Assembly (NCBI GenBank): GCA_900548625.1
Contig: URLO01000041.1
Coordinates: 1-21,664 of the forward strand
Length of the DNA stretch: 21,664 nt
From: an uncultured Eubacteriales bacterium
Lineage (GTDB): Bacteria > Bacillota > Clostridia > Oscillospirales > Oscillospiraceae
Direction of reading: 5' to 3'
Shown: positions 7,096 through 13,850 of the stretch, piece after piece
Position numbering within the stretch: the stretch's first letter is position 1
Layout of the letters: each line of letters begins with the position of its first letter
Program-made: the position numbers and the translations under genes
The notes under the pieces: generated by a model
What the model saw: the letters and a program-made list of their open reading frames with translations, nothing else
The model's database searches: none
What the model was told of the DNA's origin: nothing

Positions 7096-8929
7096 GTTCT
7101 ACGACCTCCAAGATCTTTTGAAAAAGCCCCTCCGCGTCCAGACCGGCGCGGTGCAGCAGTTCCGGAATGCTTCCGTGCGGCTGGAAGCCGCAGCCGAGAT
7201 TTGCGCGCGCGCAGACGGCACGGATGCCGCCTTCCTCAAGCGCCGCAAAAATATCAGCGGCAACGCAGCCCATATCCTCGGTCTCCTCCGCCGCTAGAAT
7301 GCGCCCCGTCTTTTTCACCGACTCCAGAACCGGCTGCATGTCGAGCGGCGCAATGCGGGGAAGCTTGACGATCTCCACGGAGATACCGCGCTTTTCGCAA
7401 AGCTCTGCCGCGCCGAGTGCGGCATTGACGAGCGTACCGTATGTGACAAGCGTACAGTCTGTCCCCTCGCGGAGAAGCGGCGCGTCCGTACACGCTGTAT
7501 AGCGTCCCTCGGAGCCGGTCGGATACCGGATGGCGACCGGGCCGCTCGTTTCCCATACGGCCTTGCGGAGCATCGCCCGAAGCTCCGCAAAGTTTGCCGG
7601 ACAAAACACCGTCATGCCCGGGATCTGACGCAGAAAACCGACGTCAAACGCGCCGTGGTGCGTCTCGCCGTCCGCGCCGACAAGACCGGTGTGATCGACG
7701 GCGAGGACAACGTGCAGCTTCATCAGCGCAACGTCATGCAGGAGCATGTCATATGCGCGCTGTAAAAACGTAGAATAAACGGCGACGACCGGGATCATGC
7801 CCTGCGCGGCAAGTCCGCCCGCCATGGTGACCGCGTGCCCCTCGGCAATGCCGACGTCAAAATAGCGCGCCGGATGCGCCTCGGAAAACGCATCGAGACC
7901 GACGCCCTGCCGCATCGCGGCCGTGATCGCACAGATGCGCGTGTCGGTTTCCGCCAGCCTCGTCAGCTCCGCGCCGAAGGCCATGGCGAACGTCGGCGCT
8001 TTTGCCGACGCAGGACGGCCGCTGACCGGGTCAAAGCGCCCGACGCCGTGGAAATTCTGCGGTGTTTTCTCAGCGGGGGCAAAGCCCTTGCCCTTGACGG
8101 TGTTGAGATGCAGGAGGACCGGCTCTTTCAGTGCGGCTGCGGCACGCAGCAGCTCGCTGACCGTCTCCACATCGTGGCCGTTCACCGGCCCAAGGTAGGT
8201 AAAGCCCATGTCCTCAAAGAGCGTCTGCCCGATGAGCCTGCGGCGCAGACGGCTTTTGAGCTTGTGCGTGAAGGAATAGAGCTTGCGCCCGCCCGGAATG
8301 TGCGCCGTCACGTTGCGATACCAGAGCTTGAACTCCAGATATGCGGGCCGCAGGCGCATTTTGGCGAGATAGCGCGAGATCGCGCCGACATTCGGCGTGA
8401 TGGACATGCCGTTGTCGTTGAGAATGACGATCAGCGGCTCCCGGCTGGCGCCGGCGTTGTTGAGCCCCTCATAGGCAAGCCCGCCCGTGAGTGCACCGTC
8501 GCCGAGCAATGCGATGACATGATAATCTTCCTGCTTGAGTGTTCTGGCGCGCGCCATACCAAGCGCCACAGACACGGAATTGGAAGCATGACCGGCAATG
8601 AACGCATCATGCACGCTCTCGCAGGGCTTCGGGAAGCCGGAAAGGCCGCCGTATGCGCGGAGCGTGTCGAAGCGGTCCATACGTCCGGTCAGGATTTTGT
8701 GAACGTAGGACTGGTGTCCCACATCAAAGACCAGTCGGTCGCGGCTGGTGTCAAAGGTTTTCTGGATGGCGAGCGTGGTCTCCACAAGCCCCAGATTGGA
8801 GGCGAGATGCCCGCCTGTCTGAGAAACGTGGTCGATCAGAAACTGCCGCAGCTCGCGGCAGAGCTGCTCGTCACCCTTCTTGTCCAGCCGGAGAAGATCC
8901 TCCCGGCTGTGAATATTCTCTAAGATCAT
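7085..8929 (-). CDS. dxs: 1-deoxy-D-xylulose-5-phosphate synthase
   Basis: Thiamine-diphosphate enzyme that condenses pyruvate and glyceraldehyde-3-phosphate, the first step of the MEP isoprenoid pathway. The 614 aa are close to the usual length. Motifs include GGHLASNLG (39-47), GHQSYVHKILTGR (71-83) and the ThDP/Mg motif GDGALTGG (143-150), followed by the transketolase pyrimidine-binding domain (IAEGHAVTMAGGLA) and a C-terminal transketolase domain. It begins 16 bases after oapA and overlaps tlyA. Its product feeds the substrates of IspA, encoded further upstream. Confidence 0.97.
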   Translation of the reverse strand: MILENIHSREDLLRLDKKGDEQLCRELRQFLIDHVSQTGGHLASNLGLVETTLAIQKTFDTSRDRLVFDVGHQSYVHKILTGRMDRFDTLRAYGGLSGFPKPCESVHDAFIAGHASNSVSVALGMARARTLKQEDYHVIALLGDGALTGGLAYEGLNNAGASREPLIVILNDNGMSITPNVGAISRYLAKMRLRPAYLEFKLWYRNVTAHIPGGRKLYSFTHKLKSRLRRRLIGQTLFEDMGFTYLGPVNGHDVETVSELLRAAAALKEPVLLHLNTVKGKGFAPAEKTPQNFHGVGRFDPVSGRPASAKAPTFAMAFGAELTRLAETDTRICAITAAMRQGVGLDAFSEAHPARYFDVGIAEGHAVTMAGGLAAQGMIPVVAVYSTFLQRAYDMLLHDVALMKLHVVLAVDHTGLVGADGETHHGAFDVGFLRQIPGMTVFCPANFAELRAMLRKAVWETSGPVAIRYPTGSEGRYTACTDAPLLREGTDCTLVTYGTLVNAALGAAELCEKRGISVEIVKLPRIAPLDMQPVLESVKKTGRILAAEETEDMGCVAADIFAALEEGGIRAVCARANLGCGFQPHGSIPELLHRAGLDAEGLFQKILEVVEREK

Positions 8930-8945
8930 AGCAGCCTCATTTGGC

Positions 8946-9524
8946 TCAGCGCTTTTTGCGGAACTTCGCGGGAAGCGTCTTGAAAAAGGTCAGCGCCTTT
9001 GCCGTTGTCTGTACGATGGGTGTGCTCATGTGAATGGCAAATGTTTTGCCGAATGCCTTGCCGCCGACGGTCAGCGCCGCAACGAGCGCGGACAGCAGCA
9101 GCTCCACGAACGGGTTTGCCGAGCGGCCTGCGATGGCCTTTGCCGCGATGGTCGCGGAAGCTGCACCGGAGATAACGCCGCAGATGTCGCCGATGACGTC
9201 GTTGCAGAACGAGGAGACACGGTTTGCGTTGCGGATGAGCTTGAGCGCCTCCGCCGCCTCCGGCACCTTGCGCGACGCCATTGAATGGAACGGCGTTTCC
9301 TCGGCGGACGTGACCGCCACGCCGATGATGTCGAAGATAATACCGATCAGGACGATTGCGATCAGGATCAGAAACGAGACCGCCAGATTGGCGCGGCCGA
9401 GCAGCTCAGAGGAAACGAAGGACATCGTTCCCGAGATGAGCATGGTGAGAACGAAGATCAGAATGATCCACTTGTAGTCCGGCCTTGGCATTTTCCTGCC
9501 GGATTTTTTCTTTGGCTGACTCAA
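8946..9524 (-). CDS. oapA: OLE-associated membrane protein OapA (DUF21-like)
   Basis: 192-aa integral membrane protein. Basic N-terminus (SQPKKKSGRK), two clear hydrophobic helices (about 20-40 and 50-75), the segment GVAVTSAEETPFHSMASRKV, then two further weakly hydrophobic segments (GDICGVISGAASATIAAKAI and ELLLSALVAALTVGGKAFG). It ends in a basic tail (KFRKKR). These are features of the DUF21/CorB-like proteins known as OapA, which bind OLE RNA and bring it to the membrane. Identification rests on this pattern and on the OLE RNA directly upstream and dxs downstream. The start chosen is TTG 9524, with GGAGGGA six bases before it; upstream ATG 9545 would place this Shine-Dalgarno inside the gene. 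Confidence 0.85.
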   Translation of the reverse strand: MSQPKKKSGRKMPRPDYKWIILIFVLTMLISGTMSFVSSELLGRANLAVSFLILIAIVLIGIIFDIIGVAVTSAEETPFHSMASRKVPEAAEALKLIRNANRVSSFCNDVIGDICGVISGAASATIAAKAIAGRSANPFVELLLSALVAALTVGGKAFGKTFAIHMSTPIVQTTAKALTFFKTLPAKFRKKR

Positions 9525-9530
9525 AACGGC

Positions 9531-9537
9531 TCCCTCC
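9531..9537 (-). promoter_or_regulatory. Ribosome binding site deciding a TTG start of oapA
   Basis: GGAGGGA on the minus strand, six bases before TTG 9524. The in-frame ATG at 9545 lies before this site and directly after a terminator-like hairpin with no ribosome binding site of its own. This supports the TTG start. Confidence 0.7.
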
Positions 9538-9549
9538 AGAGTCATTGCA

Positions 9550-9571
9550 AAATAAAAGGGCGCAAGCGCCC
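9550..9571 (-). terminator. Terminator-like hairpin just before oapA
   Basis: GGGCGC/GCGCCC palindrome (9558-9571; effectively a five-pair stem with a four-base loop) followed on the minus strand by TTTTATTTT. It has the form of an intrinsic terminator. It lies between the OLE RNA spacer and the oapA ribosome binding site, leaving only 12 bases in between, which is too little for a separate promoter. It may end most OLE transcripts and pass only a fraction into oapA-dxs and beyond. The stem is short, so strength is uncertain. Confidence 0.6.
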
Positions 9572-9884
9572 GAAATCTCATTGTTCCGTTTTGCGCGGCT
9601 TGCCCGCCCGAAACGGTATATTTTCATGTAAAGGGATTTGCATCCCAAATTGCAGCGTCCGTGCTCCGCACCAGCGTTCAAGCCCAATGCACAGCTCCGA
9701 ACGAAGATGGCGCCGACTCAAAATAATGAAAGGCGAGAGCACATCGGCAAGAGCCGATGGCGCGAGATTTTCCGCCAAGGCAAGGCGCGAGAGCGCAGGA
9801 ATACTTTGTGTATTTCAAGCTCGAAGCAACGCAGCTTTGGTGGAAAAGATCCGTCATCAGCCGCAGGCGATGGGATTGAGACTT
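9572..9884 (-). repeat. Hairpin-rich spacer between OLE RNA and oapA (repeat-like)
   Basis: About 310 bases with no convincing gene. It contains a chain of inverted repeats: ATCGGC-AAGA-GCCGAT (9743-9758), AATAC-TTTGT-GTATT, AAGCT/AGCTT (about 9818-9837), GGGAT-TTGC-ATCCC (about 9633-9646), and an outer near-palindrome pairing 9766-9780 (GATTTTCCGCCAAGG) with 9835-9851. This layout suggests a dispersed structured repeat rather than decayed coding sequence. No terminal direct repeats or transposase remnants were seen. Strand is given as that of OLE transcription. The repeat identity is inferred and not proven from a single copy. Confidence 0.4.
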
Positions 9885-10529
9885 TCAAAAAACAACAATG
9901 GCGGCAAAAATGGTTAATCTTACGGCTTAGGTCGGGTTTGTTTTCCCCATGAGCGAACCTCTCGTCACCGAAGGAGGCGGTTTCCCTTTCGCGCCCAAGC
10001 CGGTCTGTCTCCATGACCGATACCCGATTGCCACTTAGTCCGTACCGCAATCCCATTTCTGCCCCAGACGGACAGCCTAGGTGATTTCCACAACGGATTT
10101 TTCCAGTTTCTATCCTCTTTTGCAAGCAGTCTTTCCAAAGAAAACGTCCAACGCTCAAGGCCATGAGTTTGGACGCTTGGCTCTTTTTCCCTGAGCTGCT
10201 CACGCAAGGCAGGCTACTCTGCACACAGCGTTCACGGCTTATAGCCGGGTAGCACCGCATTGCAGGTTCATCCGGTACCGTACAGAAGTCGCTTACCGCG
10301 AAGGGAGTACGCTTCTGCACGCGATCCGGTCTCCACAGACATAGGGTTCGACGTCTTCATGCCATTGAAGGCCGCCCTGTGTCCGCAGGCATAAGTTGCC
10401 TTCCCCCAGCATCCACCCCAAACTGGGCGTAAGAAGCAGACACCACGGGATTCATAGATGTGCCCTTTAAAGGATTTTTAGGCCCTTCCTCAAAACTGGC
10501 AAAGCCGACTAGGATACTGCGCCATTGTC
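9885..10529 (-). ncRNA. ole: OLE RNA (ornate large extremophilic RNA)
   Basis: About 640-nt structured RNA lying in the ispA-dxs interval directly upstream of oapA, the known location and partner of OLE RNA. I recognise OLE-like conserved stretches such as GGCAACTTATGCCTGCGGAC (about 10400-10381) and GACCTAAGCCGTAAGATTAA near the 3' end (about 9933-9914). Helices visible from the sequence: 10388-10391/10397-10400, 10355-10359/10366-10370, 10283-10288/10312-10317, 10236-10239/10243-10246 inside 10213-10217/10249-10253, 10145-10151/10169-10175, and two interleaved pairings 10027-10031/10047-10051 and 10038-10043/10068-10073. Known OLE RNAs are about 600 nt, form a membrane complex with OapA and affect tolerance to cold, alcohols and metal-ion stress. 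The 5' end is inferred from the promoter; the 3' end is uncertain and may extend to the hairpin at 9550. Confidence 0.88.
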
Positions 10530-10535
10530 CCTTGT

Positions 10536-10564
10536 ATCATAGCATGTTTTCCCTGCATATACAA
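10536..10564 (-). promoter_or_regulatory. Promoter of OLE RNA
   Basis: On the minus strand: -35 TTGTAT (10564-10559), 17-base spacer, -10 TATGAT (10541-10536) with an extended TGC before it. Transcription should start near 10529, which fits the 5' end of the OLE structure. It is the only good promoter between the terminator of the XRE gene (10637-10680) and oapA. Confidence 0.8.
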
Positions 10565-10636
10565 GCGTGTATTCATAAATATTTTGTGAATTCGTACCAA
10601 AACGAACGTCTCGAGCGCTGCACACTGCTTGCAGGG

Positions 10637-10680
10637 CAGAAAATATACAGGCGGCGTGCCTGTGATGCGCACGCCGCCTG
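10637..10680 (-). terminator. Terminator of the XRE regulator gene
   Basis: Perfect 12-bp stem (10648-10659 with 10669-10680, CAGGCGGCGTGC and complement), nine-base loop, then TATATTTTCTG on the minus strand. It starts 11 bases after the stop codon and separates this gene from the OLE promoter. Confidence 0.88.
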
Positions 10681-10691
10681 TTCCGCAAAAT

Positions 10692-11378
10692 TCATTTCCG
10701 GATGAGATAGACGTCTTCCTCCGGCGTGCCGGGATTTTTCCGGACCGCGTCAAAAAACAAGGTTTTGTACAGCACCTGATCGGGCTGCCGCGAATCGTAG
10801 ATGGCCCGGTAAGAGAATCTCGGTACCTGATGAAACCGTGCGACCGCGACATAATCAGACAGGGCAAAAACGCCGGACAGCAGACAGACGTACCCGAGAA
10901 CGACAAGCAGGCGAACGCCGCGCCTGACAAGCATCTGCCGCACGGCAAGATAAAGCCCGGCGACAGAGAGAATCATCCCAAAAACCGAATAGATGCTTCC
11001 CCAGCTGCTTTCGCTCGGAAAGACAGCCAGCGCCGACACAATGATAAACATGCCGAAGCAGAGCAGCAAAATGCCGACCACCTTCTGTTTTCCGAGCCTG
11101 AGCTCATTGCGGCCGTATTCCGCCATTGCGGCGGCTGTTTCTCTTGTTTCCTGATTCATCATCTCGCTTTTCCTTTCCCCCTGAATGATCTCAGGGATGC
11201 TCACATCAAACTGCTCCGCGAGCTCGACGAGCATACCGATGTCCGGCATGTTGCTTCCGGTCTCCCAACGGGATACCGTCCTGCCGGAGACGTGCAGCAG
11301 CTCTGCGAGCTGCTCCTGCGTCAGCCCTTGTTCCTTTCGGAGCGCCTTCAAAAAAGCGCCGATCTTACGTTGGTCCAT
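10692..11378 (-). CDS. XRE-family regulator with three-helix membrane domain
   Basis: 228-aa protein. Residues 1-65 are a Cro/CI-type helix-turn-helix (IGAFLKALRKEQGLTQEQLAE, then VSGRTVSRWETGSNMPD). A short charged linker follows, then three hydrophobic segments at about 97-118, 125-147 and 155-175, and a soluble tail of about 50 residues. Such membrane-tethered XRE proteins are common in Clostridia and their signals are mostly unknown. Start ATG 11378 has GGAGGG just upstream; the longer upstream reading frame crosses the ispA terminator and is rejected. The gene is monocistronic, bounded by terminators on both sides, and interrupts the ispA-OLE-oapA-dxs order. Whether it controls OLE is unknown. 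Confidence 0.88.
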   Translation of the reverse strand: MDQRKIGAFLKALRKEQGLTQEQLAELLHVSGRTVSRWETGSNMPDIGMLVELAEQFDVSIPEIIQGERKSEMMNQETRETAAAMAEYGRNELRLGKQKVVGILLLCFGMFIIVSALAVFPSESSWGSIYSVFGMILSVAGLYLAVRQMLVRRGVRLLVVLGYVCLLSGVFALSDYVAVARFHQVPRFSYRAIYDSRQPDQVLYKTLFFDAVRKNPGTPEEDVYLIRK

Positions 11379-11463
11379 ATCGGCCCTCCCTTCCCATTCA
11401 GCATAGCGCCGGACGCGGCATTGGAACACGACACAAAGCGAGAAATGCCGTGTTTTTCCGATA

Positions 11464-11475
11464 GACAACGTTGTC
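11464..11475. promoter_or_regulatory. Perfect palindrome upstream of the XRE gene, possible operator
   Basis: GACAACGTTGTC is a perfect 12-base palindrome between the ispA terminator and the XRE regulator, 86 bases before its start codon. XRE proteins often bind such sites and regulate themselves. No strong promoter could be placed with confidence here (TTGCAG-16-TATCGG overlaps the palindrome but is weak). Confidence 0.35.
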
Positions 11476-11483
11476 CGGTCTGC

Positions 11484-11520
11484 AAAAACAGCCACAGCAG
11501 AGCAAGCTGCTGTGGCTGAA
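11484..11520 (-). terminator. Terminator of the nusB-ispA operon
   Basis: Twelve-base-pair stem (11489-11500 with 11507-11518, CAGCCACAGCAG and complement), six-base loop, followed by TTTTT on the minus strand. It lies about 25 bases after the ispA stop codon. Confidence 0.92.
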
Positions 11521-11544
11521 CTTGTAAAAGAGATTTTGAGATGA

Positions 11545-12417
11545 TCAGAATTCGCGCAGCGCGAGCCGCTGCGCAAGCTCGGCGAGGAATTCCGTATCCG
11601 TGAAGTCCGCCAGTGCATCGATGGCCTCGTCGGTATAGCGCTCGATCATCTTGGAGCACTCACCCACGCCGTAGAGCGATACGAAGGTATTCTTGCTGCC
11701 GTCCATGCCGGTGGCCTTTCCCATCTTTTCCGCATCACCGAGCACGTCGAGCATGTCGTCACGAAGCTGGAATGCAAGCCCCAGCGCCTTGGCGTAGGCA
11801 TCGGCAGCCCGAATCTCCTTCTCGCCGGCTCCGGCAGCCGCCGCACCCATGCGGCACGCCGCAGAAATGAGCGCGCCGGTCTTGAGCGCATGGATGGTGT
11901 GAATGGCGTCGGCCTCCAGCCGGATCTTTTCGCCCGCCAGGTCGAGCACCTGCCCGCCGAGCATGCCGTTTGCGCCTGCGGCCTCGGAAAGAATGCGGAT
12001 GATGCGAACAATGGTCCAAGCGTCGGCGGGCGCGTTGGCAGCCGTCTCAAACGCCGCCGTCAGCAGCGCATCGCCTGCCAGAACGGCGTTTGCCTCGCCA
12101 AAGACCTTGTGGTTCGTGAGCCGTCCACGGCGATAGTCGTCATTGTCCATGCACGGCAGGTCGTCATGGATGAGGCTGTAGGTGTGCACCATTTCGATGG
12201 CGGCCGCAAACGGGAGCGCGTTTCTCCATTCGCCGCCGCAGATGCGGCAGAATTCCAGTACAAGGATCGGGCGGATGCGCTTTCCGCCTGCGAGGAGGCT
12301 GTAGCGCATGGCCTGAAGCAGCTCCTGCTGCGGGCATTTCTGGTCGGCAAAGCAGCCCTCCAGATACGCTTCCACGGCTTCGCGGTAGGTTTCCGTTCTC
12401 ATTTTGTAGTCATTCAT
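11545..12417 (-). CDS. ispA: Polyprenyl (farnesyl/geranyl) diphosphate synthase
   Basis: Head-to-tail prenyl transferase that extends DMAPP with IPP. The 290 aa include GGKRIRP (44-50, diphosphate binding), the first aspartate-rich motif DDLPCMDNDD (85-94), which includes the extra residues before the second aspartate typical of bacterial FPP synthases, and the second motif FQLRDDMLD (near residue 220). The ATG overlaps the xseB stop by eight bases; a second ATG five codons later is possible. Chain length (C15 against C10 or C20) cannot be fixed from sequence alone. It is the last gene of its operon here, cut off from dxs by the regulator and OLE units. Confidence 0.95.
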   Translation of the reverse strand: MNDYKMRTETYREAVEAYLEGCFADQKCPQQELLQAMRYSLLAGGKRIRPILVLEFCRICGGEWRNALPFAAAIEMVHTYSLIHDDLPCMDNDDYRRGRLTNHKVFGEANAVLAGDALLTAAFETAANAPADAWTIVRIIRILSEAAGANGMLGGQVLDLAGEKIRLEADAIHTIHALKTGALISAACRMGAAAAGAGEKEIRAADAYAKALGLAFQLRDDMLDVLGDAEKMGKATGMDGSKNTFVSLYGVGECSKMIERYTDEAIDALADFTDTEFLAELAQRLALREF

Positions 12418-12643
12418 CTCTTACATACCCCGTTTCCACCGGTGCGCCATCGGCGCCCTTCATCAGTTTGACAACTTCCAGCTCCGCCTTCGTGAGCATT
12501 TCATCACAGCTTTTGACGAGGCCTGTCCCCTCCTGAAACAGCTTCAGCGCCTGCTCCAGCGGGACATTCCCCTGCTCCAGACTGCGGACGATCGCATCAA
12601 GCCGGTCGATCGACTGCTCAAAGCTCCTCGATTGTTCACTCAT
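12410..12643 (-). CDS. xseB: Exodeoxyribonuclease VII small subunit
   Basis: 77-aa helical protein, usual length, with the family pattern SFEQSIDRLDAIVRSLEQGN and PLEQALKLFQEGTGLVKSC. Several XseB chains bind each XseA to form exonuclease VII, which degrades single-stranded DNA. The ATG at 12643 has GGAGG upstream and overlaps the end of xseA by eight bases; longer upstream reading in this frame is an artefact of the xseA sequence. It overlaps ispA downstream. Confidence 0.95.
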   Translation of the reverse strand: MSEQSRSFEQSIDRLDAIVRSLEQGNVPLEQALKLFQEGTGLVKSCDEMLTKAELEVVKLMKGADGAPVETGYVRDE

Positions 12644-13850
12644 GTCTATCCTCCCAAACCTCGCGCACCTCCGCGCGGAGGCCCCCGCTGCGAAGATCGA
12701 CCGTGATCGTGTCTCCGGGTGCAACGCCGGAGCTTTCCTGCAAAATCGAACCGTCCGCACTGCGTACAACGCTGTAGCCGCGCGCAAGCACCTTGAGGGG
12801 GCTCATCGCGTCGAGCGCTGCCGTCAGCCGGACAAGCTGCTCCTTTTTTCCCTGAAGCAGGTGCCGCGAGGCCGCCGTCAGCCGTTCACGGCTGTATTCC
12901 AGCAGCATCCGCTTGTCCTGCACGTAGTTCATCGGGCTTTGCAGCACGCGCTTTTCGGAAAGCGCATCCAGCTTCTGCCGTGAGAGCTTGAGCTGCCGCT
13001 CCATCGCCGCCTGCATCCGCGCCTGCATCTGGACAAGGCGCTTTTGCAGATCCTCCCGATCCGGCGCGACCAGCTCCGCGCCGTTTGACGGCGTGGCAGC
13101 GCGGACGTCGGCAACAAAATCGGAGATCGTCACGTCCGGCTCATGCCCGACCGCCGAGACGATCGGGATCTCGGATGCAAAAATGGCGCGCGCCACGCGC
13201 TCGTCGTTGAACGCCCACAGATCCTCCATCGAGCCGCCGCCGCGGCCGGTGATGATGACGTCTGCGATCTGGTATTTGTTGGAATAGCGGATCGCGCCCG
13301 CGATCTCTGCCGGAGCCTCTGCTCCCTGCACGCGCACCGGCAGGATCATGACCTTGCTCAGTGGATACCGCTTGCCGAGGATGCGGAGCATGTCCATGAT
13401 CGCCGCGCCTGCACCCGAGGTGATGATGGCAATGCGGTGCGGGAAGGCCGGGAGCGGCTTTTTGTGCTCGCGGCTGAAAAGCCCTTCTTGCTGGAGCTTT
13501 GCCTTGAGCTGCTCAAAGGCGACGTGCAGATCGCCCACACCGTCGGGCGTCAGGTCGCCGCAATAAAGCTGATACGCGCCGTCACGCGGAAAAACGGTGA
13601 TACGGCCGAAGGCAATGACCTTCATGCCGTTTTCCGGACGGAAGCGCAGGCGCACCGCGCTGGAGCGAAACATGACGCTGCGGAGCGCACCGGCCTCGTC
13701 CTTGAGGGTAAAGTAGTGGTGTCCCGAGGGATAGACCTTGTAGTTACTCAGCTCGCCGCGAATGAAGATCTCGCTCAGAAGCTCGTCACGGTCGAGCATG
13801 GATTTGATGTATTCGTTGACCTGAGAGACCGCATAGATCGTCTGCTGCAT
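12636..13850 (-). CDS. xseA: Exodeoxyribonuclease VII large subunit
   Basis: 404-aa catalytic subunit of exonuclease VII. An N-terminal OB fold (YAVSQVNEYIKSML to YQLYCGDLTPDGVGDLH, about 1-105) is followed by the catalytic domain with FPHRIAIITSGAGAAIMDML, RGGGSMEDLWAFNDE and PIVSAVGHEPDVTISDFVAD, then a coiled-coil region that binds XseB. The start was set at ATG 13850, which overlaps the stop of the upstream gene (TGATG) and has AGGAGG seven bases before it. An ATG seven codons upstream lacks such a site. Confidence 0.96.
   Translation of the reverse strand: MQQTIYAVSQVNEYIKSMLDRDELLSEIFIRGELSNYKVYPSGHHYFTLKDEAGALRSVMFRSSAVRLRFRPENGMKVIAFGRITVFPRDGAYQLYCGDLTPDGVGDLHVAFEQLKAKLQQEGLFSREHKKPLPAFPHRIAIITSGAGAAIMDMLRILGKRYPLSKVMILPVRVQGAEAPAEIAGAIRYSNKYQIADVIITGRGGGSMEDLWAFNDERVARAIFASEIPIVSAVGHEPDVTISDFVADVRAATPSNGAELVAPDREDLQKRLVQMQARMQAAMERQLKLSRQKLDALSEKRVLQSPMNYVQDKRMLLEYSRERLTAASRHLLQGKKEQLVRLTAALDAMSPLKVLARGYSVVRSADGSILQESSGVAPGDTITVDLRSGGLRAEVREVWEDRHE

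Noticed and set aside
6037..7368. A 443-codon open frame on the plus strand
   Set aside because: It spans the ends of nadK, tlyA and dxs on the opposite strand and has no recognisable motif or ribosome binding site.
9578..9778. A 66-codon frame starting with TTG in the OLE-oapA spacer
   Set aside because: No ribosome binding site, and it reads through inverted repeats; more likely a chance frame in a structured repeat.
9718..10320. A 200-codon minus-strand open frame within the OLE region
   Set aside because: It crosses most OLE helices, has a biased composition without protein motifs, and the region matches OLE RNA in location and sequence.
9525..10691. Possible insertion sequence or decayed prophage in the long non-coding interval
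   Set aside because: No transposase or integrase remnants, no terminal inverted repeats or target duplications; the interval is explained by OLE RNA, its promoter, the spacer and terminators.
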